From contig NZ_KI535295.1 of assembly GCF_000482325.1 (NCBI RefSeq), positions 235,060-299,059 on the forward strand: 64,000 nt of DNA, in the 5' to 3' direction. Below, in pieces: positions 9,459-18,171 of the stretch; position 1 is the stretch's first letter; each line of letters starts with the position of its first letter. The translations under genes were made by a program, and so were the position numbers. The DNA comes from Bacillus sp. UNC438CL73TsuS30 (lineage in GTDB: Bacteria; Bacillota; Bacilli; Bacillales; Cytobacillaceae). Below the pieces are notes generated by a model, which worked only from the letters and a program-made list of their open reading frames with translations, had not been told where the DNA came from and did not search any database.

Positions 9459-9959
9459 TTAGTTACAAATTCCTAAGTTAACATCAGCAATACATTGTAC
9501 TGCACAGAAGCATTTTAAATCAACTGTTACGCAGTCATTGCTTGCACGGAAACGGTCCACTTGGCAAACTCTTGAAAGGTCAACATTACCATTATTAACA
9601 AGGTTAACCGGAACAAAGTTTCCGCTTTCCCTGCGTCCAGGGATTAGAACACGAAGTGTTGCACAGCAGTTGTCAAATACATCTTCTACCCTGAAGAAGA
9701 TTGACACACACGCATTATTTTCACCGTTAAAGAATGCATGGAATGGATTACCCTTTGCATCACTTAAAACAAACACACGTGTATCTACTGGCTCTCTTCT
9801 TGTAGGTGAAACTAATGAGCCAAGTGGTTCAGTAAAACAACTTGAACACTCCGCACACTCATTTTCAACAGCATTATCTTGTATATCTTTAATCGCACGA
9901 ACTACTTCGCACACACAGCTGTCACCGTGAAAATCGTTATGATTATTTCCACAACCCAT
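9459..9959 (-). CDS. cotZ: CotZ/CotY-family outer spore coat protein
   Basis: A 166-residue cysteine-rich protein (15 or more Cys) of the CotY/CotZ/ExsY family that self-assembles into the spore crust or exosporium basal layer through disulfides. Recognisable parts are CVCEVVRAIKDIQD and NECAECSSCFTEPLG near the N-terminus and VDRFRASNDCVTVDLKCFCAVQCI near the C-terminus. GGAGG-type ribosome site. Expression is expected late in sporulation in the mother cell (family knowledge). CotY and CotZ cannot be separated on sequence alone; the neighbour cotO favours CotZ. Confidence 0.9.
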   Translation of the reverse strand: MGCGNNHNDFHGDSCVCEVVRAIKDIQDNAVENECAECSSCFTEPLGSLVSPTRREPVDTRVFVLSDAKGNPFHAFFNGENNACVSIFFRVEDVFDNCCATLRVLIPGRRESGNFVPVNLVNNGNVDLSRVCQVDRFRASNDCVTVDLKCFCAVQCIADVNLGICN

Positions 9960-10095
9960 TTATTTTTCCTCCTTAAATCCGTGATATATATCTTACATTA
10001 CTAACATATTTCACAGGGGCCCTTTGGGTTACGGACAATTGCCTTTTTTAAGAAAATTAGGCTAGTTCACTATATCAATGAAAGGAAGGACAAAT

Positions 10096-10458
10096 TTGTT
10101 TATGGATATTAGTCTTTTACAATTCACTATTTTGGGGCTAGCGGCCTTTCGGCTGACAAGATTATTGGTATTTGATAAAATTACAGAATTTCTCCGCAAT
10201 CCTTTTTTTACGGAGGTGGTCGAAGAGAATGACCAGGGGGAAATGGAAGTATATTATGTGCCGAAAGAGACCCCCATCAAAAGATTCTTTGGGGAGCTTC
10301 TAAGCTGTTATTGGTGTACAGGAATCTGGTCCTCCATCGCATTGGTCCTGTTACATTATGTTAATTCTGCTCTGTATGAGCCCTTGGTCTTGATTTTAGC
10401 GATTGCTGGACTGTCGTCCATTTTGGAAACCATCGTTCAAAATTGGCTTCAAAAATAA
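10096..10458 (+). CDS. yjcA: DUF1360 sporulation membrane protein (YjcA-like)
   Basis: About 120 residues with two or three hydrophobic segments (ISLLQFTILGLAAFRLTRLLVFD, then CYWCTGIWSSIALVLLHYV and LVLILAIAGLSSILET). The SCYWCTGIW motif and FRLTRLLVFDKI are typical of DUF1360/YjcA sporulation proteins. The TTG start is favoured because AAGGAAGG lies just ahead of it; an ATG 18 bases upstream precedes this ribosome site. Neighbours are spore-coat and SpoVA genes, which supports expression in sporulation. Molecular role unknown. Confidence 0.8.
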   Translation: MFMDISLLQFTILGLAAFRLTRLLVFDKITEFLRNPFFTEVVEENDQGEMEVYYVPKETPIKRFFGELLSCYWCTGIWSSIALVLLHYVNSALYEPLVLILAIAGLSSILETIVQNWLQK

Positions 10459-10544
10459 AGGAAAAATGGTTATTTATATAGACAAGATTTCATTTCATCA
10501 CATATTCTAAAACATAATGTTACTACAATGGGGTGGAGTGAACA

Positions 10545-10655
10545 GTGAATAAGCAAAATAAAAGCAATCAAGACTCAAGCTCAAGCCAATCTTTTAAAGA
10601 ATCAAAGCGGATTAAAAAAAATGGCTGTGGATGCGGGAAAAAGACACAGAAATAA
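10545..10655 (+). CDS. Small 36-residue lysine/serine-rich protein with CxC
   Basis: GTG start after GGGGTGGAG, 36 codons, then a perfect terminator at 10,660. The product is rich in Ser, Lys and Gln and ends NGCGCGKKTQK. I do not recognise the family. Its own ribosome site and terminator inside a sporulation cluster argue that it is a real, small, probably spore-associated gene. Confidence 0.6.
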   Translation: MNKQNKSNQDSSSSQSFKESKRIKKNGCGCGKKTQK

Positions 10656-10659
10656 GAGA

Positions 10660-10694
10660 AAACACTGCTCGGGAACACCGGCAGTGTTTTTTTA
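10660..10694 (+). terminator. Terminator of the 36-residue gene
   Basis: AAACACTGC / GCAGTGTTT stem with a 12-base loop and seven T. Confidence 0.9.
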
Positions 10695-10791
10695 TCTTTA
10701 AAATAATCTTATCTGTCATAATTTTGGTTCAGGTCGAAAAAACTATAGGATAACAAGATTCTTACTAATGGACAAGGGAAGGAACTAAAAT

Positions 10792-11259
10792 ATGATTTAC
10801 ATTCAACGACTTATCCTACTTTCATGTGTATGTCTTTTAGTATCCTGCAACGGGAACCAAAAGGGAAAGGATAGCCAATTGGCTCTGATAAAAACAACCA
10901 ATCCCAATCCGATTATGACCGATCGAGATAAAAAAACAACACATGTTCAAAAAATTGAAGAGGCAGTCAGTTCTTTTCCAGAAATCTATGATGCGGCAGT
11001 CATCAAAGGAACAAAAGAAACACTTGTGGTTTATAAGGTTAAGCATATGCACCGCTTCAAAATGAAAAAAATCGAAAAAAACCTTACCGAATTCTTAGAA
11101 AAGAGATTTCCAAAAGAGGATATCACCGTTTCGAGTGATTATAAAATTTTCCTTGAAGCGGTTCGATTAAATGAGCGGATAGAAGGCAAGAAATTTTCGG
11201 AAAAAGATGCTGAAAAAAGGCTGCGTGAAATCATTAAAATGACAAAAGATATGACATAG
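10792..11259 (+). CDS. YhcN/YlaJ-family sporulation lipoprotein
   Basis: A 155-residue lipoprotein: hydrophobic signal LILLSCVCLLVSC with a lipobox ending at Cys19, then a mature domain with the YhcN/YlaJ pattern (ISSFPEIYDAAVI-like segment, KGTKETLVVYKVKH, KIEKNLTEFLEKRFP). Family members sit in the spore inner membrane. It precedes spoVAC by 15 bases, the order known from second-type SpoVA operons (lipoprotein-spoVAC-spoVAD-spoVAEB), so it probably works with the dipicolinic-acid channel. RBS GGAAGGAAC. Confidence 0.85.
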   Translation: MIYIQRLILLSCVCLLVSCNGNQKGKDSQLALIKTTNPNPIMTDRDKKTTHVQKIEEAVSSFPEIYDAAVIKGTKETLVVYKVKHMHRFKMKKIEKNLTEFLEKRFPKEDITVSSDYKIFLEAVRLNERIEGKKFSEKDAEKRLREIIKMTKDMT

Positions 11260-11274
11260 AAGGGAGACATTGGA

Positions 11275-11751
11275 ATGGCAAGCAAACAAAAAAATTTAAC
11301 TCCACAGCAACAAAACTATCAACAACTGCAGCAAAAGCATGAGTTTAAACGGCCAGTTTTAAAAAATTGCTTGAAGGCTTTTTTCGTCGGCGGATTGATT
11401 TGTGTAATTGGTCAGGCTGTTAGTTACTTTTACATATATTTTTTCAATTTTACAGAGCAGACAGCTGGAAACCCAACTGTCGCAACAATGGTATTCTTTT
11501 CGATGCTTTTAACTGGTTTTGGAGTATACGACCGTCTAGGTCAGTTTGCAGGAGCAGGAAGCGCAGTACCGGTAACAGGATTCGGTAATGCGGTCATCTC
11601 TGCATCGATTGAGCATCGAACGGAAGGGTTTGTTTTAGGAGTCGGCGGAAATATGTTTAAACTGGCTGGGTCTGTTATTTTGTTTGGTGTCTTTTCGGCT
11701 TTTGTTGTCGCGCTCATTAAAACGTTACTGGCAATGTGGGGGGTTTTGTAA
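11275..11751 (+). CDS. spoVAC: Stage V sporulation protein AC
   Basis: A 158-residue integral membrane protein with N-terminal Gln-rich cytosolic tail and four or five hydrophobic helices. Typical SpoVAC text includes FFVGGLICVIGQAVSYFYIYFF, GVYDRLGQFAGAGSAVPVTGF and ASIEHRTEGFVLGVGGNMFKLAG. SpoVAC forms the mechanosensitive channel part for dipicolinic acid uptake in sporulation and release in germination. It is contiguous with spoVAD, whose TTG start follows its stop immediately. Forespore (SigG) expression is expected. Confidence 0.96.
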   Translation: MASKQKNLTPQQQNYQQLQQKHEFKRPVLKNCLKAFFVGGLICVIGQAVSYFYIYFFNFTEQTAGNPTVATMVFFSMLLTGFGVYDRLGQFAGAGSAVPVTGFGNAVISASIEHRTEGFVLGVGGNMFKLAGSVILFGVFSAFVVALIKTLLAMWGVL

Positions 11752-12777
11752 TTGTTAAAAGGGCATCAATCTTGGGTATTTGCAAACCGGCCAATGATTA
11801 TGGCCACGGGTGTATCAGGTGGCCCATTTGAGGCGAATGGGAATTTAGCGAATGATTTTGATCTATTACATGAAGACTTGTGGATGGGACAGGAAACCTA
11901 CGAAAAAGCACATCGGGTTTTGCTGGAGGAATCGATCAAGATGGCTCTGCAAAAAGCAAATGTTCATAAGGAGGAGGTTCAATTTTTATTTGCCGGGGAC
12001 CTCATTAATCAAATAACACCGACAAGCTTTGCAGCAAGGTCGATGCAAATCCCTTATTTCGGTCTCTTTGGAGCCTGTTCCACATCCATGGAAGGATTAG
12101 CACTTGCCTCTTTTGTAATTAATAATCAGGGAGCGAAATATATTCTCACAGGGGCTTCGAGCCATAATTCAGCTGTTGAAAAACAGTTCCGCTACCCAAC
12201 GGAGTATGGCGGGCAAAAGCCGCCAACAGCACAATGGACGGTTACAGGAGCAGGTGTAGCATTGATGGCAGCCAATGATTCATCAAGGAATCAGCCTGTG
12301 ACGATCTCCGCAACAATTGGCAAGGTAATTGACATGGGGTTAACAGATCCGTTTAATATGGGGGGAGCGATGGCCCCTGCCGCTGCGGATACGATTATGG
12401 CCCATTTTCGAGATTTACAATTGGATCCATCCTTTTATGATCTAATCATCACCGGTGATTTAGGGAGAGTCGGCCATGATACGGCTTTTGAATTAATCAA
12501 TAAAAGCGGCTTAAAGCTGGAGCGAAAACAATTCCAGGATTGCGGCTTACTTATTTACAAAAAAGATCAGCCTGTTCAATCCGGGGCAAGCGGTGCAGGC
12601 TGTTCAGCAACTGTTTTATATGGACATTTACTAAACCAAATGAAAAAAGGTGTATACAAACGAATTTTAGTCGTAGCCACAGGTGCTTTGTTATCACCGT
12701 TAAGTTTCCAACAAAATGAATCTATTCCCTGCATTGCACATGCCGTTGCTATTGAAATGAATGGGGAAAAGGGGTGA
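11752..12777 (+). CDS. spoVAD: Stage V sporulation protein AD
   Basis: A 341-residue soluble, thiolase-fold protein on the outside of the spore inner membrane that binds dipicolinic acid. Recognised by VMATGVSGGPFEANG-like start, GDLINQITPTSFAARSM, GLFGACSTSMEGLALA (the former thiolase Cys site) and DLIITGDLGRVGHD. The start is TTG directly after the spoVAC stop with GGGGGG upstream. It overlaps the beginning of the next reading frame, but the likely ATG of spoVAEB follows its stop. Confidence 0.96.
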   Translation: MLKGHQSWVFANRPMIMATGVSGGPFEANGNLANDFDLLHEDLWMGQETYEKAHRVLLEESIKMALQKANVHKEEVQFLFAGDLINQITPTSFAARSMQIPYFGLFGACSTSMEGLALASFVINNQGAKYILTGASSHNSAVEKQFRYPTEYGGQKPPTAQWTVTGAGVALMAANDSSRNQPVTISATIGKVIDMGLTDPFNMGGAMAPAAADTIMAHFRDLQLDPSFYDLIITGDLGRVGHDTAFELINKSGLKLERKQFQDCGLLIYKKDQPVQSGASGAGCSATVLYGHLLNQMKKGVYKRILVVATGALLSPLSFQQNESIPCIAHAVAIEMNGEKG

Positions 12778-12781
12778 TAAA

Positions 12782-13138
12782 ATGCTTGCTATGTTTTTTT
12801 GGGCGTTCGTAGTTGGAGGAATTATTTGTGTGATTGGACAATTATTATTCGATGTGGCCAAACTAACACCGGGTCATACTTTAAGTTTACTGGTCTGCAT
12901 AGGTTCTGTATTGGATGGGTTTGGCCTTTATGAGCCCTTAATTGATTTTGCTGGAGCAGGGGCAACCATTCCAATCACGAGCTTCGGTAACTCTTTGGTA
13001 CACGGGGCCCTTCAAGAGGCAGAAGCACATGGAATTGTTGGGGTTTTAACAGGGATGTTTGAAGTAACCAGCTCCGGAATTTCCGCCGCCATTATTTTTG
13101 GATTTATTGGAGCGCTCGTATTTAGACCAAAAGGGTAG
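12782..13138 (+). CDS. spoVAEB: Stage V sporulation protein AE (SpoVAEB)
   Basis: A 118-residue membrane protein with three to four helices; FVVGGIICVIGQLLFD, SVLDGFGLYEPLIDFAGAGATIPITSFGN and AIIFGFIGALVFRPKG are typical of SpoVAEB. The ATG chosen is preceded by AAGGGGTG; an in-frame ATG 21 bases earlier overlaps spoVAD. It completes the three-gene channel operon. SpoVAA, AB and AF are not in the window, so this is the short operon form. Confidence 0.95.
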   Translation: MLAMFFWAFVVGGIICVIGQLLFDVAKLTPGHTLSLLVCIGSVLDGFGLYEPLIDFAGAGATIPITSFGNSLVHGALQEAEAHGIVGVLTGMFEVTSSGISAAIIFGFIGALVFRPKG

Positions 13139-13259
13139 AAGAGTAGGACAATACTCCATTTTTCACCGCCAGTATTCGAAAAAAGGACGCTGCCTATACA
13201 CTTTTTACAGTATTCTCATATGTTATAAGTGAGATTACTAAAGTGAGGTGACTAGGTCT

Positions 13260-13376
13260 ATGTGCTTCGGATACGGCGGCTACGGCTATGGCGGCGGTTT
13301 CTACGGAGGTTCAACTTTCGTTCTAATCGTTGTATTGTTTATCTTATTAATCATTGTTGGTGCTAGCTTCTACTAG
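13260..13376 (+). CDS. YjcZ-family small glycine-rich sporulation protein
   Basis: A 38-residue protein: N-terminal Gly/Tyr-rich segment ([17 protein letters not shown]) followed by one hydrophobic helix ([18 protein letters not shown]). This is the YjcZ/TIGR01732-type tiny sporulation membrane protein, frequent in Bacillus and often missed because of size. RBS GTGAGGTG precedes the ATG and a terminator follows. Confidence 0.88.
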   Translation: MCFGYGGYGYGGGFYGGSTFVLIVVLFILLIIVGASFY

Positions 13377-13401
13377 GAATTCCTGAGCTTGCATCAAAGA
13401 T

Positions 13402-13436
13402 AAGGGTTGGCCATGAGAATGGCCAGCCTTTTCTTT
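13402..13436 (+). terminator. Terminator after the YjcZ-type gene
   Basis: GGTTGGCCAT-GAGA-ATGGCCAGCC stem followed by TTTTCTTT. Confidence 0.88.
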
Positions 13437-13507
13437 GGCCTTTAAGCACATTTTTGCCCTTCCTTCATAAACTAAAGTAGTTGTTATGAAGGAGTGAGAT
13501 TATACAC

Positions 13508-13765
13508 ATGGATAATGGATTCTTTAAAAACATAGAAAAGAAAACCGGCGTGAACATGAAAGATATTTTTGAATTAGCGAATTCTTTGCAAAATGCAAAT
13601 TTTAGGGATGAAAAAACAGTTCGGAATGTTATTAAAAGAGTGTCCCAAATTGCTAATAAACCGGTACCTCAGGAATTAGAAGACCAAATTGTTAAATCGA
13701 TCATAAACGATGGAAAATCGCTTGATTTTAATACCATTGCAAATATGATGAATAATAAAAAATAA
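13508..13765 (+). CDS. spoVIF: Stage VI sporulation protein F
   Basis: An 85-residue protein matching SpoVIF (YjcC): FFKNIEKKTGVNMKDIFELANSLQNANF then VRNVIKRVSQIANKPV and a C-terminal KSIINDGKSLDFNTIANMMNN. SpoVIF is a mother-cell protein needed for coat assembly via GerE-dependent genes (family knowledge). Position before convergent yjcD is as in B. subtilis. RBS AAGGAGTG. Confidence 0.93.
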   Translation: MDNGFFKNIEKKTGVNMKDIFELANSLQNANFRDEKTVRNVIKRVSQIANKPVPQELEDQIVKSIINDGKSLDFNTIANMMNNKK

Positions 13766-13766
13766 A

Positions 13767-13814
13767 GACAAAGGCCGCTTTCCTATAAGGAAGTGGGCCT
13801 TTGTCTTCTTTTGA
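13767..13814. terminator. Bidirectional terminator spoVIF/yjcD
   Basis: ACAAAGGCC and GGCCTTTGT flank an inner CTTTCCT/AGGAAG stem. The hairpin overlaps the last codons of yjcD, so the same DNA codes for the end of that protein and terminates spoVIF. Confidence 0.85.
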
Positions 13815-16092
13815 TTAATGGTGCCAAAAAACGTGAGCGATTTGCTTTTTTGCCTCTACGGTTACTTGGAACGGAGATGTATAGCTGTTCCTTTGCACGT
13901 GTCATCGCAACGTAAAATAATCTTCTTTCTTCTTCTAATGCTGAGGAGTCACCGTTCCGATAGCTTTCTAAAGCAAAGTCATGCGGCAGGCTTCCATCCA
14001 CAGCACCAAGAACATAAACGGTTTGATATTCGAGTCCTTTTGCTCGATGAATCGTACTTAAAGTAATGGCCTCAGTAAAATGCTTACTTAAATTTTTGAT
14101 TTCCTTATTCATCGCAGACATATGCTCTGCATGAGCCAATAAGGCTTCAATTGTACTAAAATTTTTCGCTGCTACTTTCAGGTCCTTAATATCATCCGAA
14201 CCTTTCTCCAACATATTGGATTCATTTCCCCGCTTCTTCAGGAAATCCAGAAACCCAATATCCTTTTCAATCATTTCAATGGCCGTAAGCGGGGCCAATT
14301 GCTTTAATGTCCGAATTGAGGTGACCGCTTTTTTTAATTTTTTTTCCTGAAAGGCATGTGCCGTTTTATAATAGGATAAAGCCTCTAAATTACTGCAATC
14401 CTGGAGTATACTCATTGCTTTTAAGTCCCTTAAAACCGTTTGTTTTAAGAACAAAAAGGGCAATATATCAGACAAGGCAGATTGGTCATCCTCATTCAAA
14501 CTTAATCTTAAAAAGGAGAGAATACTTCTTACAATCCTCCGGTCGTAAAAAGCCTCGACATCCTGTTCGATTCGAAACGGAAGATTCGAACTGGCTAACC
14601 GTTCAAACACGGCACGTGCACCTGCGTTCGTCCGGTAGAGGATCGCAAAATCGGAAGGGTTCGCACCCTGAGTGATTTTTTCCTGTAAGTCTGTTACAAT
14701 CATCGTTGCCTCTTCCTCTTCATCGTTTGGGAAAAATAAAGTGGGAGCTACTTCAGTCGAGTATTGGGCTTTCATTTTCTTCAGTCTTCTTATTTTATTA
14801 GCGGCAATCATTTGATTGGCTGCTGTAACAATTTCATGTGAAGAGCGATAATTTTCTTCAAGGGTAATTACTTTTGCATAAGGAAAATCTTTTTCAAATT
14901 CAAGTAAATAACTAGGATCACTGCCTCGAAAAGAATAGATCGCCTGATCGTCATCTCCGACAGCGCAGACATTTTTATGTTTGCCCGCTAGTAGTTTAAT
15001 CAGTTCGTATTGCACCTTGTTGATATCTTGAAACTCATCAATAAGGAAATACTGAAACCGATTTTGATATTGTTCAAGCAATTCTGGTGTGGAGCTTAAC
15101 AGCTGATAACAGCCAATGAGCATATCATCAAAATCAAAAAGTTGTTCCCTTTCTTTATATTCCTCATATTTTTTATAAAGGAAAAGCGCCTTTTCTTCCC
15201 ATTCCGATGCAGGTCTAATATCGTTTGGAAAAAGAAGTGAGTTTTTCCAGAAGCCGATTTGCTGAAGGGCTAAATCATAGGCAAACTCTTTTTCCGACAA
15301 TTCCATCTCTTTCCCGGCATCCTTGAGAATTCTATCCCGCTGCCAATCCTTCTTTAAAAGGCGGTCTGAGGTCCATTTATCCCTGGAATGGAACATAAGA
15401 ATTCGATAAAATATGCTGTGGAAGGTGCCGGTAACGAGTTTATTTATCACTTCTCTTTTCATTTGCGGATAGGAAAGTAAGCGGCTTTTCATTTCACTTG
15501 CGGCTTTGGAAGTGAAGGTAACCAGCATGATGTTTCGCGGGTCAATCTTTTTGACCTCTAACATAAAGGCTGTTCTCGCTGTTAACACCCTTGTTTTACC
15601 ACTCCCTGCGCCGGCAAGAACCAATAATGCCCCGTCTGTTTCTGAGACCGCTGCTGCCTGTGCCTCATCAAGAACGACATCCGATTTTGCTAACTGTTGT
15701 AAGTAAGGAGATTGGTAGTCTATCGAGTTTTTTGCATTTTTCTGAAAGGGAGTCTGTGCTTCAAGGATTTTAGCTGTTTTGAAGACTTGGACGGATTTAG
15801 GTGTCTCCAGGATTGTAATGCCTTTTGGAAGACGGAAGCTATCCACTTCTTTATGGCTTTGGTTGGTTTCTTCATTTCTTTCCTGAACGGCTGGTTCCGG
15901 GCAATCCGGTATGGTTGAATGAGTATGAGAAAAATGAGGTGATTCCTGAATGCCAAGTATTAAGCGAACACTCTCACGGCAAACGGGACAAACTAATTCA
16001 CCATTTTTTCCCGCTAAATATATTTTTTGATATTCATCCCGATCTAATTGATCGAGTATAATCGTTTGGTTTTGGTATAGCACAGTTTTCAT
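13783..16092 (-). CDS. yjcD: UvrD/Rep-family DNA helicase (YjcD)
   Basis: A 769-residue superfamily 1A ATP-dependent helicase. The first about 60 residues hold a zinc-finger-like CPVCRESVRLILG with HFSH, typical of YjcD. The helicase core follows: LVLAGAGSGKTRVL (Walker A), MLVTFTSKAASEM (Ia), FLIDEFQDINKVQYEL (Walker B), GDDDQAIYSFRGS (III), LEENYRSSHEIV (IV), TIHRAKGLEYQTVYVLG (V) and LFYVAMTRAK (VI). The start after AGAGG gives a length near B. subtilis YjcD (759). Likely in DNA repair or replication-fork processing; exact role not visible. Confidence 0.93.
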   Translation of the reverse strand: MKTVLYQNQTIILDQLDRDEYQKIYLAGKNGELVCPVCRESVRLILGIQESPHFSHTHSTIPDCPEPAVQERNEETNQSHKEVDSFRLPKGITILETPKSVQVFKTAKILEAQTPFQKNAKNSIDYQSPYLQQLAKSDVVLDEAQAAAVSETDGALLVLAGAGSGKTRVLTARTAFMLEVKKIDPRNIMLVTFTSKAASEMKSRLLSYPQMKREVINKLVTGTFHSIFYRILMFHSRDKWTSDRLLKKDWQRDRILKDAGKEMELSEKEFAYDLALQQIGFWKNSLLFPNDIRPASEWEEKALFLYKKYEEYKEREQLFDFDDMLIGCYQLLSSTPELLEQYQNRFQYFLIDEFQDINKVQYELIKLLAGKHKNVCAVGDDDQAIYSFRGSDPSYLLEFEKDFPYAKVITLEENYRSSHEIVTAANQMIAANKIRRLKKMKAQYSTEVAPTLFFPNDEEEEATMIVTDLQEKITQGANPSDFAILYRTNAGARAVFERLASSNLPFRIEQDVEAFYDRRIVRSILSFLRLSLNEDDQSALSDILPFLFLKQTVLRDLKAMSILQDCSNLEALSYYKTAHAFQEKKLKKAVTSIRTLKQLAPLTAIEMIEKDIGFLDFLKKRGNESNMLEKGSDDIKDLKVAAKNFSTIEALLAHAEHMSAMNKEIKNLSKHFTEAITLSTIHRAKGLEYQTVYVLGAVDGSLPHDFALESYRNGDSSALEEERRLFYVAMTRAKEQLYISVPSNRRGKKANRSRFLAPLIKRRQRPTSL

Positions 16093-16177
16093 AGTTTTTC
16101 CTCTGTCTCTAAAAAATAAAGCAACATGTTTAATCATAACAAAACCCTGAAGTAACAAAAAGGCTTGAAATTTAAAA

Positions 16178-16207
16178 AGCACCCGCCCAAAGTAGGCAAG
16201 TGCTTTT
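16178..16207 (-). terminator. Terminator of the yjcH-yjcG-yjcF group
   Basis: AAGCAC/GTGCTT stem with T-run on the minus strand immediately after the acetyltransferase stop codon. Confidence 0.8.
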
Positions 16208-16209
16208 AG

Positions 16210-16632
16210 TTAAATCTTTTTCATCATCGTTTTATGGGGGATTCCCGCATCCATGAATTCTTCGGAAACAACTTCATAGCCCAATCCACCATAAAAAGGA
16301 ATTGCGTGTGTCTGAGAATTCAGCTTTAATTTTTGAATCCCCTTTTTCTGTGCATAGTCTTCGATCCCATTCATAATCGCTTTTCCTGCACCAGTACCTC
16401 TAGCCTCTTTCATTATGCAAATACGTTCAACTTTTCCAAACCCATCCACTAGGCGAAAGCGGCCGGCCCCGATTGGCGAGCCTTCATGATACAGCACAAA
16501 ATGAGTTGCTTCCTCCTCGTGCTGATCAATCTCCTCCTCCTCAGGGACATTTTGCTCGTCGATAAATACGGTTCTTCTTACAGAAAAAGCATCTTCTAAT
16601 TCTTTTTCATTCTCAACAATCTTTACAGTCAC
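16210..16632 (-). CDS. yjcF: GNAT N-acetyltransferase (YjcF-like)
   Basis: A 140-residue GCN5-related acetyltransferase. The order VRRTVFIDEQNVPEEEEID, FVLYHEGSPIGAGRFRLV, VERICIMKEARGTGAGKAIMN (the R/Q-x-x-G-x-G/A acetyl-CoA loop) and LNSQTHAIPFYGGLGYEVV is that of the YjcF/ElaA-like subgroup. Substrate unknown. It begins 3 bases after the yjcG stop on the same strand, so the two are co-transcribed. Confidence 0.9.
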   Translation of the reverse strand: MTVKIVENEKELEDAFSVRRTVFIDEQNVPEEEEIDQHEEEATHFVLYHEGSPIGAGRFRLVDGFGKVERICIMKEARGTGAGKAIMNGIEDYAQKKGIQKLKLNSQTHAIPFYGGLGYEVVSEEFMDAGIPHKTMMKKI

Positions 16633-16635
16633 TTT

Positions 16636-17151
16636 TTATTGATCCCTTCCAAGACGAAATGTTTCATATACAGTCCAAGAACCATTCTCTAATTGATAAA
16701 GAAGATGGAACCGGTCAACCTTTTCCTCATGATCAAATTTCTTCATACGCAATGAACCGTAAATATCTGAGTGCTCATCATTTGAAAGCTTTTGACCAAG
16801 CGTAATGTGTGGAACAAATTTATATTCAGGGGCTTCTTGATTTAGTTCATGATTAATTTCAACATGCAAATCGTTTAATTCAACAGTTGGCTCAACCTTT
16901 AAATAGATGACATTGTTTACAGGCTGAAAAGAACTAACTTTGGTTGTTTTGATTGAGAATGGATAGTGGTTACCGGCGATTTTTCGTAATGTATCGGCAA
17001 CTTGTTTAGCATCATCTTCAGTTGCTTCAAACGCATTTTTTAATGTTAAATGTGGAGTAATTAAAGAATAATGCGGGTCATAACGTTTACGATAGGAATT
17101 TACTAAATCTTGAAGAGTTTTAGATGGAAAAATAACAACACCAAATTTCAT
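16636..17151 (-). CDS. yjcG: 2'-5' RNA ligase-like phosphoesterase (YjcG)
   Basis: A 171-residue 2H phosphoesterase, same length as B. subtilis YjcG. The two catalytic H-x-T/S motifs are visible as [14 protein letters not shown] near residue 38 and [12 protein letters not shown] near residue 116. Such enzymes act on cyclic or 2'-5' phosphodiesters; the natural substrate is unknown. GGAGG precedes the ATG; a longer frame adds seven residues without support. Operon with the acetyltransferase. Confidence 0.92.
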   Translation of the reverse strand: MKFGVVIFPSKTLQDLVNSYRKRYDPHYSLITPHLTLKNAFEATEDDAKQVADTLRKIAGNHYPFSIKTTKVSSFQPVNNVIYLKVEPTVELNDLHVEINHELNQEAPEYKFVPHITLGQKLSNDEHSDIYGSLRMKKFDHEEKVDRFHLLYQLENGSWTVYETFRLGRDQ

Positions 17152-17283
17152 ATGTATACCTCCGTTAGTCAATTTTTCCTATATAAAAATAGGTGATTCC
17201 AAAATGAAAATATTATTCACAAATAAGATTATAGCAAATTTTCAAAAAATATAACATTACTTTGCCTCACTATGTGTAATAAG

Positions 17284-18006
17284 CTAAAACATCATCGTAA
17301 GAGCACGTCTTAAATCAGGCTGCCAGTATTTCCATGTGTGGTTTCCATCAAATTCCTCATAAAAATAAGAAAATGGCTTGTCTTTCATCACTTTTGAAAG
17401 CAGACGATTTGGCTCAATGAAATTACTCACTTTTCCATCGGTAGTAGGTACCTCTGTTTCCTGGTTTCCAACCACATGATATACCTCCAAAAGCTGCGGT
17501 TCAGAACAGCTGCGAACCCTTTCAAGAACCTGTTCGTCAACTAATGGTGATTGCAATAATACTTTCCCAAAGGTATGAGGGTATTGAAGCGCTGTCAAAA
17601 ATGAGACGGTTGCACCAAGTGAGTCGCCAATCAAGGCCCTTGTGGTTCCGATTTGGTATGTCGGGAATTCGTTTTCGATAAAAGGAACTAATTCATGAGC
17701 AAGGAAACGTATGTATTGTTTGTTTTGGTCACCATCTGGATGGTATTTTCTGCGGCGATCCTCTACATTTTTATAGGGTATCCCAATCATGATTAAATTT
17801 TCAATTTTACGCTCAAAAAGTAATTCGTCTGCCAACCGTCCAATTCTCCCCAGTTGAAAATAGTCCTTTCCATCTTGTGCAATTAAAAGGGAATATTTAT
17901 AAAGGGGTGAGAAATTTGCCGGTAAATAGACAAGAAGCTGCATTTCTTCTCCAAGTTCTAAACTTTGAAAGGTAAGTTCTTTAATTGTGCCTTTTGGATA
18001 ATTCAT
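17284..18006 (-). CDS. yjcH: Esterase-family alpha/beta hydrolase (YjcH)
   Basis: A 240-residue esterase D/enterochelin-esterase type hydrolase. It shows LLIAQDGKDYFQLG, LIMIGIPYKNVEDRRRKYHPDG, the nucleophile elbow ALIGDSLGATVSF (GDSLG) and a C-terminal histidine in FDGNHTWKYWQPDL. Same length and context as B. subtilis YjcH. A ribosome site GGAGGT precedes the ATG; the 52-residue N-terminal extension of the open frame is rejected. Substrate unknown; a cytosolic location is expected as no signal is seen. Confidence 0.9.
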   Translation of the reverse strand: MNYPKGTIKELTFQSLELGEEMQLLVYLPANFSPLYKYSLLIAQDGKDYFQLGRIGRLADELLFERKIENLIMIGIPYKNVEDRRRKYHPDGDQNKQYIRFLAHELVPFIENEFPTYQIGTTRALIGDSLGATVSFLTALQYPHTFGKVLLQSPLVDEQVLERVRSCSEPQLLEVYHVVGNQETEVPTTDGKVSNFIEPNRLLSKVMKDKPFSYFYEEFDGNHTWKYWQPDLRRALTMMF

Positions 18007-18171
18007 TGATGATACCTCCAATTTTAAACTGTACAAATGCATTCTAACATAAAGATAGCTGAATTGTTTATTTGGAAAGAGGGGATGGCTGAGCAGAAAT
18101 AGTGGGATGAAAAGTGAGAATATGTGAGAGGGGTGGTACAAAAAGTTTGGGGCCATCCTCAAATATTAAGA

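Noticed and set aside
9538-9930. 130-codon frame on the plus strand
   Set aside because: Shadow of cotZ, which has family motifs on the minus strand.
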